Shown here in pieces: positions 9,930 through 18,825 of a stretch of DNA of 40,135 nucleotides (positions are counted from its first letter, which is position 1; every line of letters starts with the position of its first letter). Origin of the DNA: Candidatus Lachnoclostridium stercorigallinarum (GTDB lineage: Bacteria > Bacillota > Clostridia > Lachnospirales > Lachnospiraceae). The DNA is taken from assembly GCA_019116745.1 (NCBI GenBank), contig DXBC01000032.1:1-40135 (forward strand), written 5' to 3'. A program made the position numbers and the translations under genes. The notes below the pieces were generated by a model. The model had not been told where the DNA came from and did not search any database. It saw only the letters and a program-made list of their open reading frames with translations.

Positions 9930-11153
9930 ATGGAAGAGCTGGTGATCGGCATTGATCTGTGTGACACATATACAAAAATCAGCTGCTTTGACGAGGAGAA
10001 GGCCTGGACGGTTCCCACGGTGATCTGCAAGAAAAAACAGGCAGACGAGTGGTATGTGGGGAAGGAGGCCTACGGCCTGGTGCTCATGGGGACGGGCGTT
10101 ATGGTGGATAAGCTGCTGAGCCTGGTGCTGAAGGACGGCACAGCCACCATTGAGGGCGTAAAATACAGTGCCGGGGAACTGCTGGAGAAATTTTTAAAGC
10201 AGGTGCTCGATTTGCCGGCAAAGGAATACGGGACAGAACGGATCGCCCAGCTTACGGTGTCCCTTTCCCGGGTGGACGGGAGGATTATGGACACTTTGCT
10301 TAAGTGCGCCGACGGCCTGAAAATATCCAGACAGCGCATCCATGTCATCAGCCACACGGAGAGCTTTGTTTACTATGTGATGAGCCAGAAAAAAGAGGTC
10401 TGGGCTATGCAGGTGGGGCTGTTTGACCTGTCTGACGAGGGACTGTTTTACTATGAGATGAAAGTCCAGAGAGGACTGAAGAAAATGATGGTCCAGGCGG
10501 AGGGACGGGAGATGGAAGAATCTTTCAATCTGGATATTCTGGAAAATTCCGCCGGGGCAAAGATGGGGGATCGGATTCTCACCTCCTGCGGTGAACGTCT
10601 TCTTCAGAAAAAACTGTTTTCTTCCGTGTTTCTCACGGGAAAGGGCTTTGACAAGCTGGACTGGGCGGAGAATTTCCGCAGATTTCTCTGCTCCAAGAGA
10701 AAGGTGTACGGGGAGACGGACCTGTTTGCCAAAGGGGCAGCCTACCATGCCGCCGACTTCAGGCGGGCAAAGACGGCTTACCCTTTTGCCTGCATCTGCG
10801 AGGGGAGGCTGAAAGCTACCGTCTCCATGGCGGTAAAGCAGAAAGAGAAGGAGATTCAGCTGGTGATGGCCTCCGCCGGAGACAGCTGGTATGACGCCAG
10901 AACCAGTGTGGAACTGATCGCCGACGGTCAGGACTATGTGGATCTGTCCATTACTCCCCTGGATGCGAAGAAAAAGCGGACAGTGAGGATCCCCCTGGAG
11001 GGATTTCCGGAAAGGCCGGCCAGGACTACCAGACTTGGGGTGACTGTGGGATTTCTGGATGAAAATACCATGGCGGTGGCCATTCGGGATAAAGGATTCG
11101 GGGAGCTGTTTCCCGCCACAGGCGCCGTGGTGCGCCAAGAGGTTCAGATATGA
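9930..11153 (+). CDS. DUF5716 family protein: actin/Hsp70-like ATPase-fold protein
   Basis: The 407-residue protein resembles the DUF5716 family. The N-terminal 285 residues have actin/Hsp70 fold landmarks: phosphate-1 motif GIDLCDTYTK (residues 7-16), a phosphate-2-like strand GLFDLSDEGLFYYE (163-176) and an adenosine-motif-like VFLTGKGF (233-240). The phosphate-2 loop is unusual: SDE replaces the GGG of DnaK-type proteins. The last 130 residues are beta-rich (SWYDARTSVELIADGQ, VRIPLEGFPERPARTTRLGV) and could be a substrate-binding beta domain without a helical lid. I chose ATG 9930 because GAGGAG ends nine bases upstream; an upstream GTG at 9903 overlaps the previous stop. Its own stop overlaps the next start (ATGA). 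An Hsp70-like chaperone or scaffold role is inference. Confidence 0.85.
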   Translation: MEELVIGIDLCDTYTKISCFDEEKAWTVPTVICKKKQADEWYVGKEAYGLVLMGTGVMVDKLLSLVLKDGTATIEGVKYSAGELLEKFLKQVLDLPAKEYGTERIAQLTVSLSRVDGRIMDTLLKCADGLKISRQRIHVISHTESFVYYVMSQKKEVWAMQVGLFDLSDEGLFYYEMKVQRGLKKMMVQAEGREMEESFNLDILENSAGAKMGDRILTSCGERLLQKKLFSSVFLTGKGFDKLDWAENFRRFLCSKRKVYGETDLFAKGAAYHAADFRRAKTAYPFACICEGRLKATVSMAVKQKEKEIQLVMASAGDSWYDARTSVELIADGQDYVDLSITPLDAKKKRTVRIPLEGFPERPARTTRLGVTVGFLDENTMAVAIRDKGFGELFPATGAVVRQEVQI

Positions 11154-11956
11154 GTTTGTTGTTATGCAGGCAGGAGGCGGTGAGCCGCCCCTATTATGTG
11201 GAAGCCCTGGATGTTCACCTGTACTCGTCCCAGGAGCTGTGCTATGTGATTTACCATCACCCGCTGCTGGTGATGGAGGAATTTGTGGATGAAAGGCTGA
11301 TCGGGTTTATCCGTGATGAACTGAATATGGGAAATCTGGCGGCGAGACTGGAAAAAGGGGCCGGAGGAGAAAACTCCGACGAGCTGCTGTTTGCCATTCT
11401 CACCGAGTGCTTTTACTATACTCCCCCGGAGATCAGCCAGTACCGCCAGCGCGTGGCTTCCCTGCGGAAAAAGACGCCGGCAGAATTTGAGAAGGAGCGG
11501 GCGGATTACCTGTTTTCCATAGGGCAGTACGGGAAAGCCGTTCAGATTTACGAGACGCTGCTGGAATCCGGAAATAAGCCGGAAGAGAGGGCGGACCGGG
11601 AGTTTACAGGAAAGCTGTGGAACAATCTGGGGGCCGCCTACGCCAGGCTCTTTCAGACGACAAAAGCCTTTCAGGCCTATGAGAAGGCCGGAGAATATCT
11701 GGGCATGGACGAACCGGAGAGAAAAATGTATTTTCTGGCGGAGCTCAACCCGGAGTTAAGGAGCAGGCTGCGCCCGTCAGACCAGGAAAAGCGGGAAGCG
11801 TGGGAGAGAGAGGCCGGGGAGGCCAGGGAAAAAGCCGCCCAGTCCCGGGAGATTTTAAAGCTGGAACAGCTTCTTGAGAGAGACCCGGAAGAGGGGCTGG
11901 AGGAAGCGGCGGAACTGGTGAAGAAGTGGAAGCGGGAGTACCGCAGCATGGTGTAG
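11150..11956 (+). CDS. Tetratricopeptide repeat protein of the DUF5717/DUF5716 operon
   Basis: A 268-residue protein with an N-terminal domain I do not recognise (about residues 1-115, starting SLLLCRQEAVSRPYYVEALD), two or more TPR units in the middle (ADYLFSIGQYGKAVQIYETLL and KLWNNLGAAYARLFQTTKAF), and a highly charged coiled-coil-like C-terminus (EAWEREAGEAREKAAQSREIL). The start overlaps the previous stop as ATGA, so it is translationally coupled to the Hsp70-like protein. TPR proteins commonly bind partner proteins, and TPR co-chaperones of Hsp70 are well known in other systems; here a partner role is inferred from position. No clear terminator follows before the ilv T-box promoter 26 bases downstream. 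Confidence 0.85.
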   Translation: MSLLLCRQEAVSRPYYVEALDVHLYSSQELCYVIYHHPLLVMEEFVDERLIGFIRDELNMGNLAARLEKGAGGENSDELLFAILTECFYYTPPEISQYRQRVASLRKKTPAEFEKERADYLFSIGQYGKAVQIYETLLESGNKPEERADREFTGKLWNNLGAAYARLFQTTKAFQAYEKAGEYLGMDEPERKMYFLAELNPELRSRLRPSDQEKREAWEREAGEAREKAAQSREILKLEQLLERDPEEGLEEAAELVKKWKREYRSMV

Positions 11957-11981
11957 TTCGTCATTTTTACAAAAAAAGGTA

Positions 11982-12009
11982 TTGCAAATTTTTCTGAAAT
12001 GTGTATAAT
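11982..12009 (+). promoter_or_regulatory. Promoter of the ilv T-box leader
   Basis: TTGCAA (11982-11987) and a perfect TATAAT (12004-12009) are 16 bases apart. Transcription should start near 12016, just before the T-box RNA. Confidence 0.75.
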
Positions 12010-12015
12010 AGAGAA

Positions 12016-12330
12016 CAATTAATCACAAAACACACAGAATCAGTAAAAAGCAATGACGAGGAAAAGTAATCAGACGATTTGATTTCAGAGAGCCGCCGTA
12101 TGCTGCGAGGCGGTACAGACGTTTGACGAAAGTCACCTCCGAGCAGCCCGTTGAAATCGTTGGAGAGTAGGTGGGGACGGCTGACACCCGTTATCGTGTT
12201 TCTGTACTGAACCGGCGCGCGTCCGGGAGGTATGGAATGAGTGGTCCGCCGCAGGCGGGCAATAAGAGTGGTACCGCAGAGGAAGTATAAGCCTTTGTCT
12301 CTTGATATATCAGGAGACGAGGGCTTTTTT
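12016..12330 (+). ncRNA. T-box riboswitch leader, valine (GUC) specifier, upstream of ilvDBNC
   Basis: The 5' leader has the full set of T-box landmarks. Stem I carries AGAGAG and GCTGCGAGG. The specifier loop reads CGAAA-GTC-ACCTCCGAGCAG, the same layout as other T-boxes (CGAAA, codon, then A...GAGCA), placing the specifier at 12132-12134 as GUC, read by tRNA-Val(GAC). The T-box sequence GAGTGGTACCGCAG is at 12266-12279, and the terminator stem AAGCCTTTGTCTC / GAGACGAGGGCTT followed by T's is at 12289-12330. Uncharged tRNA-Val should stabilise the antiterminator and allow transcription of ilvD onward. The specifier call rests on alignment by eye to the known pattern. The 95 bases from 12331 to ilvD hold a TTGACA (12334-12339) with only a poor -10. 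Confidence 0.92.
12289..12330 (+). terminator. T-box-controlled terminator before ilvD
   Basis: Long stem with an AT-rich loop (TTGATATATCAG region) and a run of six T's. This is the conditional terminator of the T-box leader. Confidence 0.88.
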
Positions 12331-12425
12331 GATTTGACAGAATCAGGAAGCTTCCTGTAAAAGTCCGGAGGCCGGATCAGCCTTAGTTTTGTGAATAAAA
12401 AATATGGTCTGAGGAGGAAAAGAAG

Positions 12426-14084
12426 ATGAGAAGCGACAACGTGAAAAAAGGGGCGGAGAGAACGCCCAACCGCAGCCTGTTTTATGCTCTGGGATATACA
12501 GATGAAGAACTGGAGCGCCCGCTGATCGGCGTGGTCAGCGCTTACAGTGAGATCGTTCCGGGACATATGCACCTGGACAAGGTGGCTCAGGCGGCAAAGG
12601 ACGGCGTCCGGCTGGCAGGCGGAACCCCTATTCTGGTTCCGGCCATCGGCGTCTGCGACGGAATCGCCATGGGACATAAGGGAATGAAGTATTCCCTGCC
12701 CAGCCGGGAGCTCATCTGCGATTCCATCGAGACCATGGCTCAGGCCCACTGCTTTGACGGCCTGGTGCTGGTGCCCAACTGTGACAAGATCGTGCCGGCC
12801 ATGCTCATGGCGGCGGCCAGACTGAACATTCCGTCCATCGTCATCAGCGGCGGTCCCATGCTGGCGGGACGTCAGGGAGGCCGGAAGGTCAGCCTTTCTC
12901 AGATGTTTGAAGCGGTGGGAGGTTTTAAGTCCGGTCTGATTGACCAGGAGACCCTGGATGACTATACTCAGCACACCTGTCCCGGCTGCGGAAGCTGCGC
13001 GGGAATGTATACCGCCAACAGCATGAACTGCCTGTCAGAGGCCATCGGAATGGCCCTTCCCGGCAACGGAACCATCCCGGCTGTGTACGCGGCCAGAATC
13101 CAGCTGGCAAAGCACGCCGGCATGAAGGTGATGGAGCTGGTGGAGAAGGATGTGAAGCCGAGAGATATTTTAACGCCGGCGGCATTCGAGAACGCCCTGG
13201 CTACAGACATGGCCCTGGGATGCAGCACCAACAGCGTGCTTCACCTGCTGGCCATCGCCAATGAGGCGGGAGTTCCCATGGATCTGGAAACCATCAACAA
13301 GGTGAGCGCCAGAACCCCCAACTACTGTCATCTGGCCCCGGCAGGCCCTACCCACATCGAGGACCTCTACGAGGCCGGCGGCGTGCAGGCGGTGATGAAG
13401 CAGCTGGCGGACGGAGGCCTGCTCCACACGGATCTGATGACCGTGACGGGAAAGACCGTGGGAGAGAACCTGGCGGGAGCGGTGAACCGGAATCCGGAAG
13501 CCATCCGCCCCATGGACAATCCCTACAGCAAAACCGGCGGAATCGCCGTGCTGTGGGGCAACATCGCAAAGGACGGCTGTGTGGTGAAGCGCAGCGCCGT
13601 GGCGGACGAGATGCTGGTGCACGAGGGACCGGCCAGAGTCTTTGACGGAGAGGAAGAGGCCATCGCGGCCATCTACGGGGGAGAGATCAAACCGGGAGAT
13701 GTGGTGGTGATCCGCTATGAAGGACCAAAGGGCGGCCCGGGAATGAGGGAGATGTTAAATCCCACCAGCGCCCTGGCGGGAATGAAACTGGACAAATCGG
13801 TGGCCCTGATCACAGACGGAAGATTTTCCGGAGCTTCCAGAGGCGCTTCCATCGGACATGTGAGTCCGGAGGCGGCAGAGGGCGGAGCCATTGCTCTGGT
13901 GCAGGAGGGAGACCGGATTTCCATCAATATTCCGGAAGGAAAATTAGATGTTCTGGTGGATGAGGCGGAGCTGGAGGCGAGACGGGCAGCCTGGAAGGCT
14001 CCGGAGCCGAAGGAGACTGCCGGATGGCTCGGCCGGTATGCAAAGCTGGTGAGCAGCGCGAATACGGGGGCGGTGCTGAGATAG
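12426..14084 (+). CDS. ilvD: Dihydroxy-acid dehydratase
   Basis: IlvD dehydrates dihydroxy-isovalerate and dihydroxy-methylvalerate to the 2-keto acids of valine and isoleucine, using an iron-sulfur cluster. The 552-residue length is normal. Cysteines are at 77 ([12 protein letters not shown]), 119 ([10 protein letters not shown]) and 185 ([16 protein letters not shown]). The position before the conserved His-Leu reads PGHMHLD with no cysteine, so it resembles the oxygen-sensitive [4Fe-4S] type (as in E. coli) rather than the [2Fe-2S] type; that assignment is inference. The ATG has GAGGAGG upstream. It is the first gene of the operon controlled by the valine T-box. ilvB follows after 22 bases. 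Confidence 0.98.
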   Translation: MRSDNVKKGAERTPNRSLFYALGYTDEELERPLIGVVSAYSEIVPGHMHLDKVAQAAKDGVRLAGGTPILVPAIGVCDGIAMGHKGMKYSLPSRELICDSIETMAQAHCFDGLVLVPNCDKIVPAMLMAAARLNIPSIVISGGPMLAGRQGGRKVSLSQMFEAVGGFKSGLIDQETLDDYTQHTCPGCGSCAGMYTANSMNCLSEAIGMALPGNGTIPAVYAARIQLAKHAGMKVMELVEKDVKPRDILTPAAFENALATDMALGCSTNSVLHLLAIANEAGVPMDLETINKVSARTPNYCHLAPAGPTHIEDLYEAGGVQAVMKQLADGGLLHTDLMTVTGKTVGENLAGAVNRNPEAIRPMDNPYSKTGGIAVLWGNIAKDGCVVKRSAVADEMLVHEGPARVFDGEEEAIAAIYGGEIKPGDVVVIRYEGPKGGPGMREMLNPTSALAGMKLDKSVALITDGRFSGASRGASIGHVSPEAAEGGAIALVQEGDRISINIPEGKLDVLVDEAELEARRAAWKAPEPKETAGWLGRYAKLVSSANTGAVLR

Positions 14085-14106
14085 AGAGGAAAGGAGAAGG
14101 TTTGGA

Positions 14107-15771
14107 ATGAAGCTTACAGGAGCGGATATTATCGCCGAGGTTCTCATGGAACAGGGCGTTGACACCATTTTCGGTTATCCGGGAGGAGCCGTTTTAAATA
14201 TATATGATTCACTTTACAAATACAGCGACCGTATCCGTCATGTGATGACAGCCCACGAGCAGGGAGCGGCTCACGCGGCGGATGGATACGCCAGAGTTAC
14301 CGGAAAAACGGGAGTGGTTCTCTCCACCAGCGGTCCGGGAGCCACCAATCTGGTGACGGGAATCGCCACTGCCTATATGGACAGCGTTCCTATGGTGGCC
14401 ATCACGGGAAATGTGGGAACCAGCCTTATCGGAAAGGACAGCTTTCAGGAAGTCTTCATCACCGGAATCACCATGCCGATCACAAAACATAATTACACCG
14501 TCCGGGATGTAAACAAACTGGCAGATACCCTGAGAGATGCCTTCCGCATCGCCCAGAGCGGCAGAAAAGGCCCGGTGCTGGTGGATGTGCCGAAGGATGT
14601 GACGGCGGCTGTGGCTGAGTTTGAACGGAAGCCGGCGGGAAAATTCCGGTATGTGACCAATATTGATGAGAATGAGATCCGCCGGGTGGCAGATGCCCTT
14701 AACCAGGCGGAGCGGCCGGTGATCTATTTCGGCGGAGGCGTGGTGGCCTCTGACGCCGGGGAAGATTTAAGAGAACTGGTGCGGAAAGCGGATATCCCGG
14801 CTGCCTACACACTCATGGCGGCGGGAGTGATGGGATATGAGGATCCCCACAATCTGGGCCTTCTGGGAATGCACGGCGGACTGGTGAGCAATCTGGCCGT
14901 GGACCAGGCGGACCTGGTGCTGGCCTTCGGTACCCGCTTTGACGACCGGGTGGCGTCGGATACGGAGAAATTTGCCAGAAACGCCAAAGTGGTTCATATT
15001 GACATTGATCCCAGCGAGGTGAACAAAAATGTGCGGGTGGACTACAGTCTGGTGGGAGACGCAGGGGATGTGATCCGGGCCATGCTTCCATTTGTGGAGG
15101 AGAAACGTCACGGAGAGTGGATGAGCTGGATCAATGAGAAGAAGAAAGCCGACTATCAGCCGGTGGATGACGACACAGTGATCCGTCCCCACCAGCTTAT
15201 GAGAAGCCTCTGCCGGATGGCGGGAGAGGACGCCGTGTACGTGACGGACGTGGGACAGCATCAGATGTGGGCGGCTCAGTATATTCATCATGTAAAGCCC
15301 AGAAGCTTTCTCACCAGCGGAGGACTGGGAACCATGGGCTACGGCTATGGGGCGGCCATTGGAGCCACCTTTGGCTGCGGCGGAAAACGGCGGGTGATTC
15401 ACATCACCGGAGACGGTTCTTTCCATATGAATCTGAACGAAGCCTGCACGGCGGTGAGCTATCAGCTCCCCATTATCACAGTGATTATGAACAACCAGGT
15501 GCTGGGCATGGTGCGGCAGTGGCAGACGGCCTTTTATGACGGAAGATATTCCAGCACTGATCCCCACCGCCGTACCAATTTCGCAAAGGTGGCAGAGGGC
15601 TTCGGAGCAAAGGGATTCCGCTGTGAGACTCTGGCGGAGTTTGAGGCGGCCATGGAGCAGGCTTTAAAGGAGGATGGCCCGGTCTGGATCGACTGTGCCA
15701 TCGGAAAGGATGAGAAAGTGCTTCCCATGATTCCGGCGGGTGCCAGCGTAGACGAAATCATGCTGAATTGA
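14107..15771 (+). CDS. ilvB: Acetolactate synthase, large (catalytic) subunit
   Basis: IlvB condenses pyruvate with pyruvate or 2-ketobutyrate to form acetolactate or acetohydroxybutyrate, using thiamine diphosphate, Mg2+ and FAD. The 554 residues include the N-terminal TPP-binding pyrimidine domain with catalytic Glu51 (TAHEQGAAHAADGYAR), the central FAD-binding domain (FGTRFDDRVASDTEKFA) and the C-terminal TPP/Mg motif GDGSFHMNLNEACTAV ending in IMNNQ. It lies 22 bases after ilvD and 27 bases before the regulatory subunit gene ilvN, so a biosynthetic, feedback-controlled enzyme is more likely than a catabolic AlsS. Confidence 0.98.
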   Translation: MKLTGADIIAEVLMEQGVDTIFGYPGGAVLNIYDSLYKYSDRIRHVMTAHEQGAAHAADGYARVTGKTGVVLSTSGPGATNLVTGIATAYMDSVPMVAITGNVGTSLIGKDSFQEVFITGITMPITKHNYTVRDVNKLADTLRDAFRIAQSGRKGPVLVDVPKDVTAAVAEFERKPAGKFRYVTNIDENEIRRVADALNQAERPVIYFGGGVVASDAGEDLRELVRKADIPAAYTLMAAGVMGYEDPHNLGLLGMHGGLVSNLAVDQADLVLAFGTRFDDRVASDTEKFARNAKVVHIDIDPSEVNKNVRVDYSLVGDAGDVIRAMLPFVEEKRHGEWMSWINEKKKADYQPVDDDTVIRPHQLMRSLCRMAGEDAVYVTDVGQHQMWAAQYIHHVKPRSFLTSGGLGTMGYGYGAAIGATFGCGGKRRVIHITGDGSFHMNLNEACTAVSYQLPIITVIMNNQVLGMVRQWQTAFYDGRYSSTDPHRRTNFAKVAEGFGAKGFRCETLAEFEAAMEQALKEDGPVWIDCAIGKDEKVLPMIPAGASVDEIMLN

Positions 15772-15798
15772 CGGACGCAGAGAATAGGAGGATGGATT

Positions 15799-16302
15799 AT
15801 GGCAAGAGAGGTAATCAGCATTCTGGTGGACAATCACGCGGGAGTGCTTACCAGGGTGTCGTCCATGTTCGGACGGCGGGGCTTTAACATTGACAGCCTG
15901 ACGGTTTCCGCCACCAGTGATCCGGCGATTTCCAGGATTACGGCGGTGGTAAACGCAGATGAGGACGCTCTGGAGCAGATCATCAAGCAGACGGCCAGGC
16001 TGGAAGAAACCAGAGATATTTTCGTGCTGAAGCAGGAAAACAGCCTGTTCCGGGAGCTCCTTCTGGTAAAGGTGGCAGCCAATGAGACCACCCGCTCCCA
16101 GATCCGGGAGATCGCCAGTATCTACAAGGCAAAGATCATCGATCTGTCTATCGGCAGCATGGTGATGGAGCTGACGGGAGAACCGGAAAAAATTGACGCG
16201 TTTTTAAAGATATTGTCCACGTACCGGATTCTGGAAATGTGCCGGACGGGGATCACAGCCCTGGAGAGGGGCGGGCAGGAGTCTGGTCCTGTGGGAATTT
16301 AA
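15799..16302 (+). CDS. ilvN: Acetolactate synthase, small (regulatory) subunit
   Basis: This subunit activates the IlvB catalytic subunit and gives feedback inhibition by valine. The 167 residues have an N-terminal ACT domain (about 3-78; ISILVDNHAGVLTRVSSMFGRRGFNIDSL) and the C-terminal acetolactate-synthase small-subunit domain (about 84-157). Length and order match IlvN/IlvH of Firmicutes. A GGAGG is present seven to ten bases before the ATG. The 72-base gap to ilvC contains a perfect 12-bp palindrome (GGAATGCATTCC, 16305-16316) of unknown meaning. Confidence 0.96.
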   Translation: MAREVISILVDNHAGVLTRVSSMFGRRGFNIDSLTVSATSDPAISRITAVVNADEDALEQIIKQTARLEETRDIFVLKQENSLFRELLLVKVAANETTRSQIREIASIYKAKIIDLSIGSMVMELTGEPEKIDAFLKILSTYRILEMCRTGITALERGGQESGPVGI

Positions 16303-16371
16303 AAGGAATGCATTCCGGCGTCCGGGACGTCAGGGATTCAGATAAAAATAAAAAAGAAAAGGAGAGTATAA

Positions 16372-17373
<1,002 letters not shown>

Positions 17374-17436
17374 GACAGGATGACGGAGATTTCAGAGAAA
17401 AACGGATGCTCACGGCAGGTTTCCGGCCGGGACTTC

Positions 17437-17470
17437 AGGCAGAGGACGGGAGATCCGCCCTCTGCCTTCT
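17437..17470 (+). terminator. Possible terminator after ilvC
   Basis: Inverted repeat AGGCAGAGG / CCTCTGCCT with a 13-base loop, followed only by TTCTATATA rather than a clean U-run. It would be a weak terminator. It is the only hairpin I see in the convergent gap between ilvC and the DUF815 gene. Confidence 0.45.
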
Positions 17471-17472
17471 AT

Positions 17473-17521
17473 ATATAATGGCGCAGAATATAATGAATGG
17501 CGCAAATATAATGGCGCAGAT
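17473..17521. repeat. Short tandem-like repeat of ATAATGGCGCA units
   Basis: TATAATGGCGCAGA appears twice and an interrupted unit, TATAATGAATGGCGCAA, lies between them, all within 49 bases and just before the 3' end of the minus-strand DUF815 gene. No function is evident. The TATAAT strings lack good -35 partners. Confidence 0.6.
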
Positions 17522-17531
17522 TGTCCGGAAA

Positions 17532-18713
17532 TCAGCCGATGGATTTTAACTGCTCGATGAGCTGCTTGGCGGTGCGGGGGCTGCGGCCGCCGCTGCGGAT
17601 GGCGAAGCTCTCCGCCTTGCGGATCAGCTCGTCCCGGTCAATATCCAGCTCATAGAGGGAGGCCAGATCCTGAACGATCTGGATGTATAGATCCTTATTT
17701 GGCCTGGAAAAGGTGACGGTGAGGCCGAAGCGGGCAGACAGACTTAAAAGCTCCTGCATGGTGTCCGCCAGATGCAGATCGTCTCCCTCCCGGTCGGCAA
17801 AGCTCTCCTTGATGAGATGGCGCCGGTTGGAGGTGGCATAGACAATCAGATTGGGGCTGTGGCTGTTGACGCTGCCTTCCAGGATGGCTTTCAGGGCGGC
17901 AAAATCGTTGTCGTTGGAGGAAAAACTGAGATCGTCGATAAACAGGATGAATTTTAACGGGTTGGAGCTCAGGGAGTCCATCAGATCAGGAATCTGATAA
18001 AGCTGGTTTTTCTTTACCTCGATGAGCCGCAGGCCCCGGTCGGCAAATTCGTTGGCGATAGCTTTGACGGTGCTGCTTTTTCCCGTGCCGGCATCTCCGT
18101 AGAGGAGGGCGTTTACCGCCGGCCGTCCCTCGATGAGAGCCAGGGTGTTGGTGATGATTTTGCCCCGCTCGTTTTCATATCCGGACAGCTCGCAGAGCCG
18201 CTGGGGGTCGGGATGGCGGACGGGAACCAGCCGGCCGTCGGACACGGTGAATACGTGATATTTGGCGTAAATGCCGTATCCTTTCCGGGGGAGACTTTCC
18301 AGGGTTTCCCGGTAGGAGGCGGCAAAGTCCCATTCCGAGGTGTTCCAGGCGGGAAGCAGGGCTCCTTCAGGGGCCTGGCTGCGGCAGGAGGAGCCGTCAA
18401 AGCGGGAGAGGCGCTGCAGGAAATTCAGCTCTCCTCTCAGACAGTCTTCCAGAACACGGGAGTGTCTGGAGGAACTGTGGGTGATGTAGAAATTTTCATC
18501 CTCCAGAACCGCGTTCAGCAGGTAGGAGCTGAAATCGTCGGTTCTGGCAAACAGGGCGGATGCGAACTCGCAGTAGGCATCCACGATAGAAGCGCCGGCT
18601 GCGGGATCGGTGTCCAGCAGGGCAGAGAGACGGGAAATAACCGGGTCGTTTAAGAGATTCCGGAAGATTACCAGGCTGTGAAGGCCGGAAGAAAGAGTGC
18701 GTAAGGATTCCAT
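17532..18713 (-). CDS. DUF815 family AAA-type ATP-binding protein
   Basis: A 393-residue protein matching the DUF815 family of AAA ATPases; the function is not established to my knowledge. The N-terminal 160 residues are helical and of unknown role. The ATPase core carries Walker A GDAGTGKSS at residues 206-214, Walker B FILFIDDLSF about 60 residues later and a sensor-like segment LIVYATSNRRHLI. It ends in a helical lid domain containing GGRSPRTAKQLIEQL. On the minus strand GGAGG lies at proper distance from the ATG (plus-strand CCTCC near 18722), and a promoter is at 18749-18777. It is monocistronic, convergent with ilvC and divergent from ilvA, so context does not suggest a role in amino acid synthesis. 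Confidence 0.9.
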   Translation of the reverse strand: MESLRTLSSGLHSLVIFRNLLNDPVISRLSALLDTDPAAGASIVDAYCEFASALFARTDDFSSYLLNAVLEDENFYITHSSSRHSRVLEDCLRGELNFLQRLSRFDGSSCRSQAPEGALLPAWNTSEWDFAASYRETLESLPRKGYGIYAKYHVFTVSDGRLVPVRHPDPQRLCELSGYENERGKIITNTLALIEGRPAVNALLYGDAGTGKSSTVKAIANEFADRGLRLIEVKKNQLYQIPDLMDSLSSNPLKFILFIDDLSFSSNDNDFAALKAILEGSVNSHSPNLIVYATSNRRHLIKESFADREGDDLHLADTMQELLSLSARFGLTVTFSRPNKDLYIQIVQDLASLYELDIDRDELIRKAESFAIRSGGRSPRTAKQLIEQLKSIG

Positions 18714-18748
18714 GAAAAATACCTCCTGTGTGGAATTATGCTGAATGT

Positions 18749-18777
18749 AGTATAACGGTTCGGAGGTTTTGATGCAA
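18749..18777 (-). promoter_or_regulatory. Promoter of the DUF815 gene
   Basis: On the minus strand TTGCAT (plus 18772-18777) and TATACT (18749-18754) are spaced by 17 bases, about 40 bases before the start codon. Confidence 0.6.
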
Positions 18778-18825
18778 GTGCCGGCGGAAAATAATGGAGC
18801 CGGAGAAGGAAAGGAATGATGGAAG

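Noticed and set aside
12331-12425. Second promoter between the T-box terminator and ilvD
   Set aside because: TTGACA is present at 12334 but the matching -10 (TGTAAA) is poor. A bypass promoter would defeat the T-box, so I did not list it.
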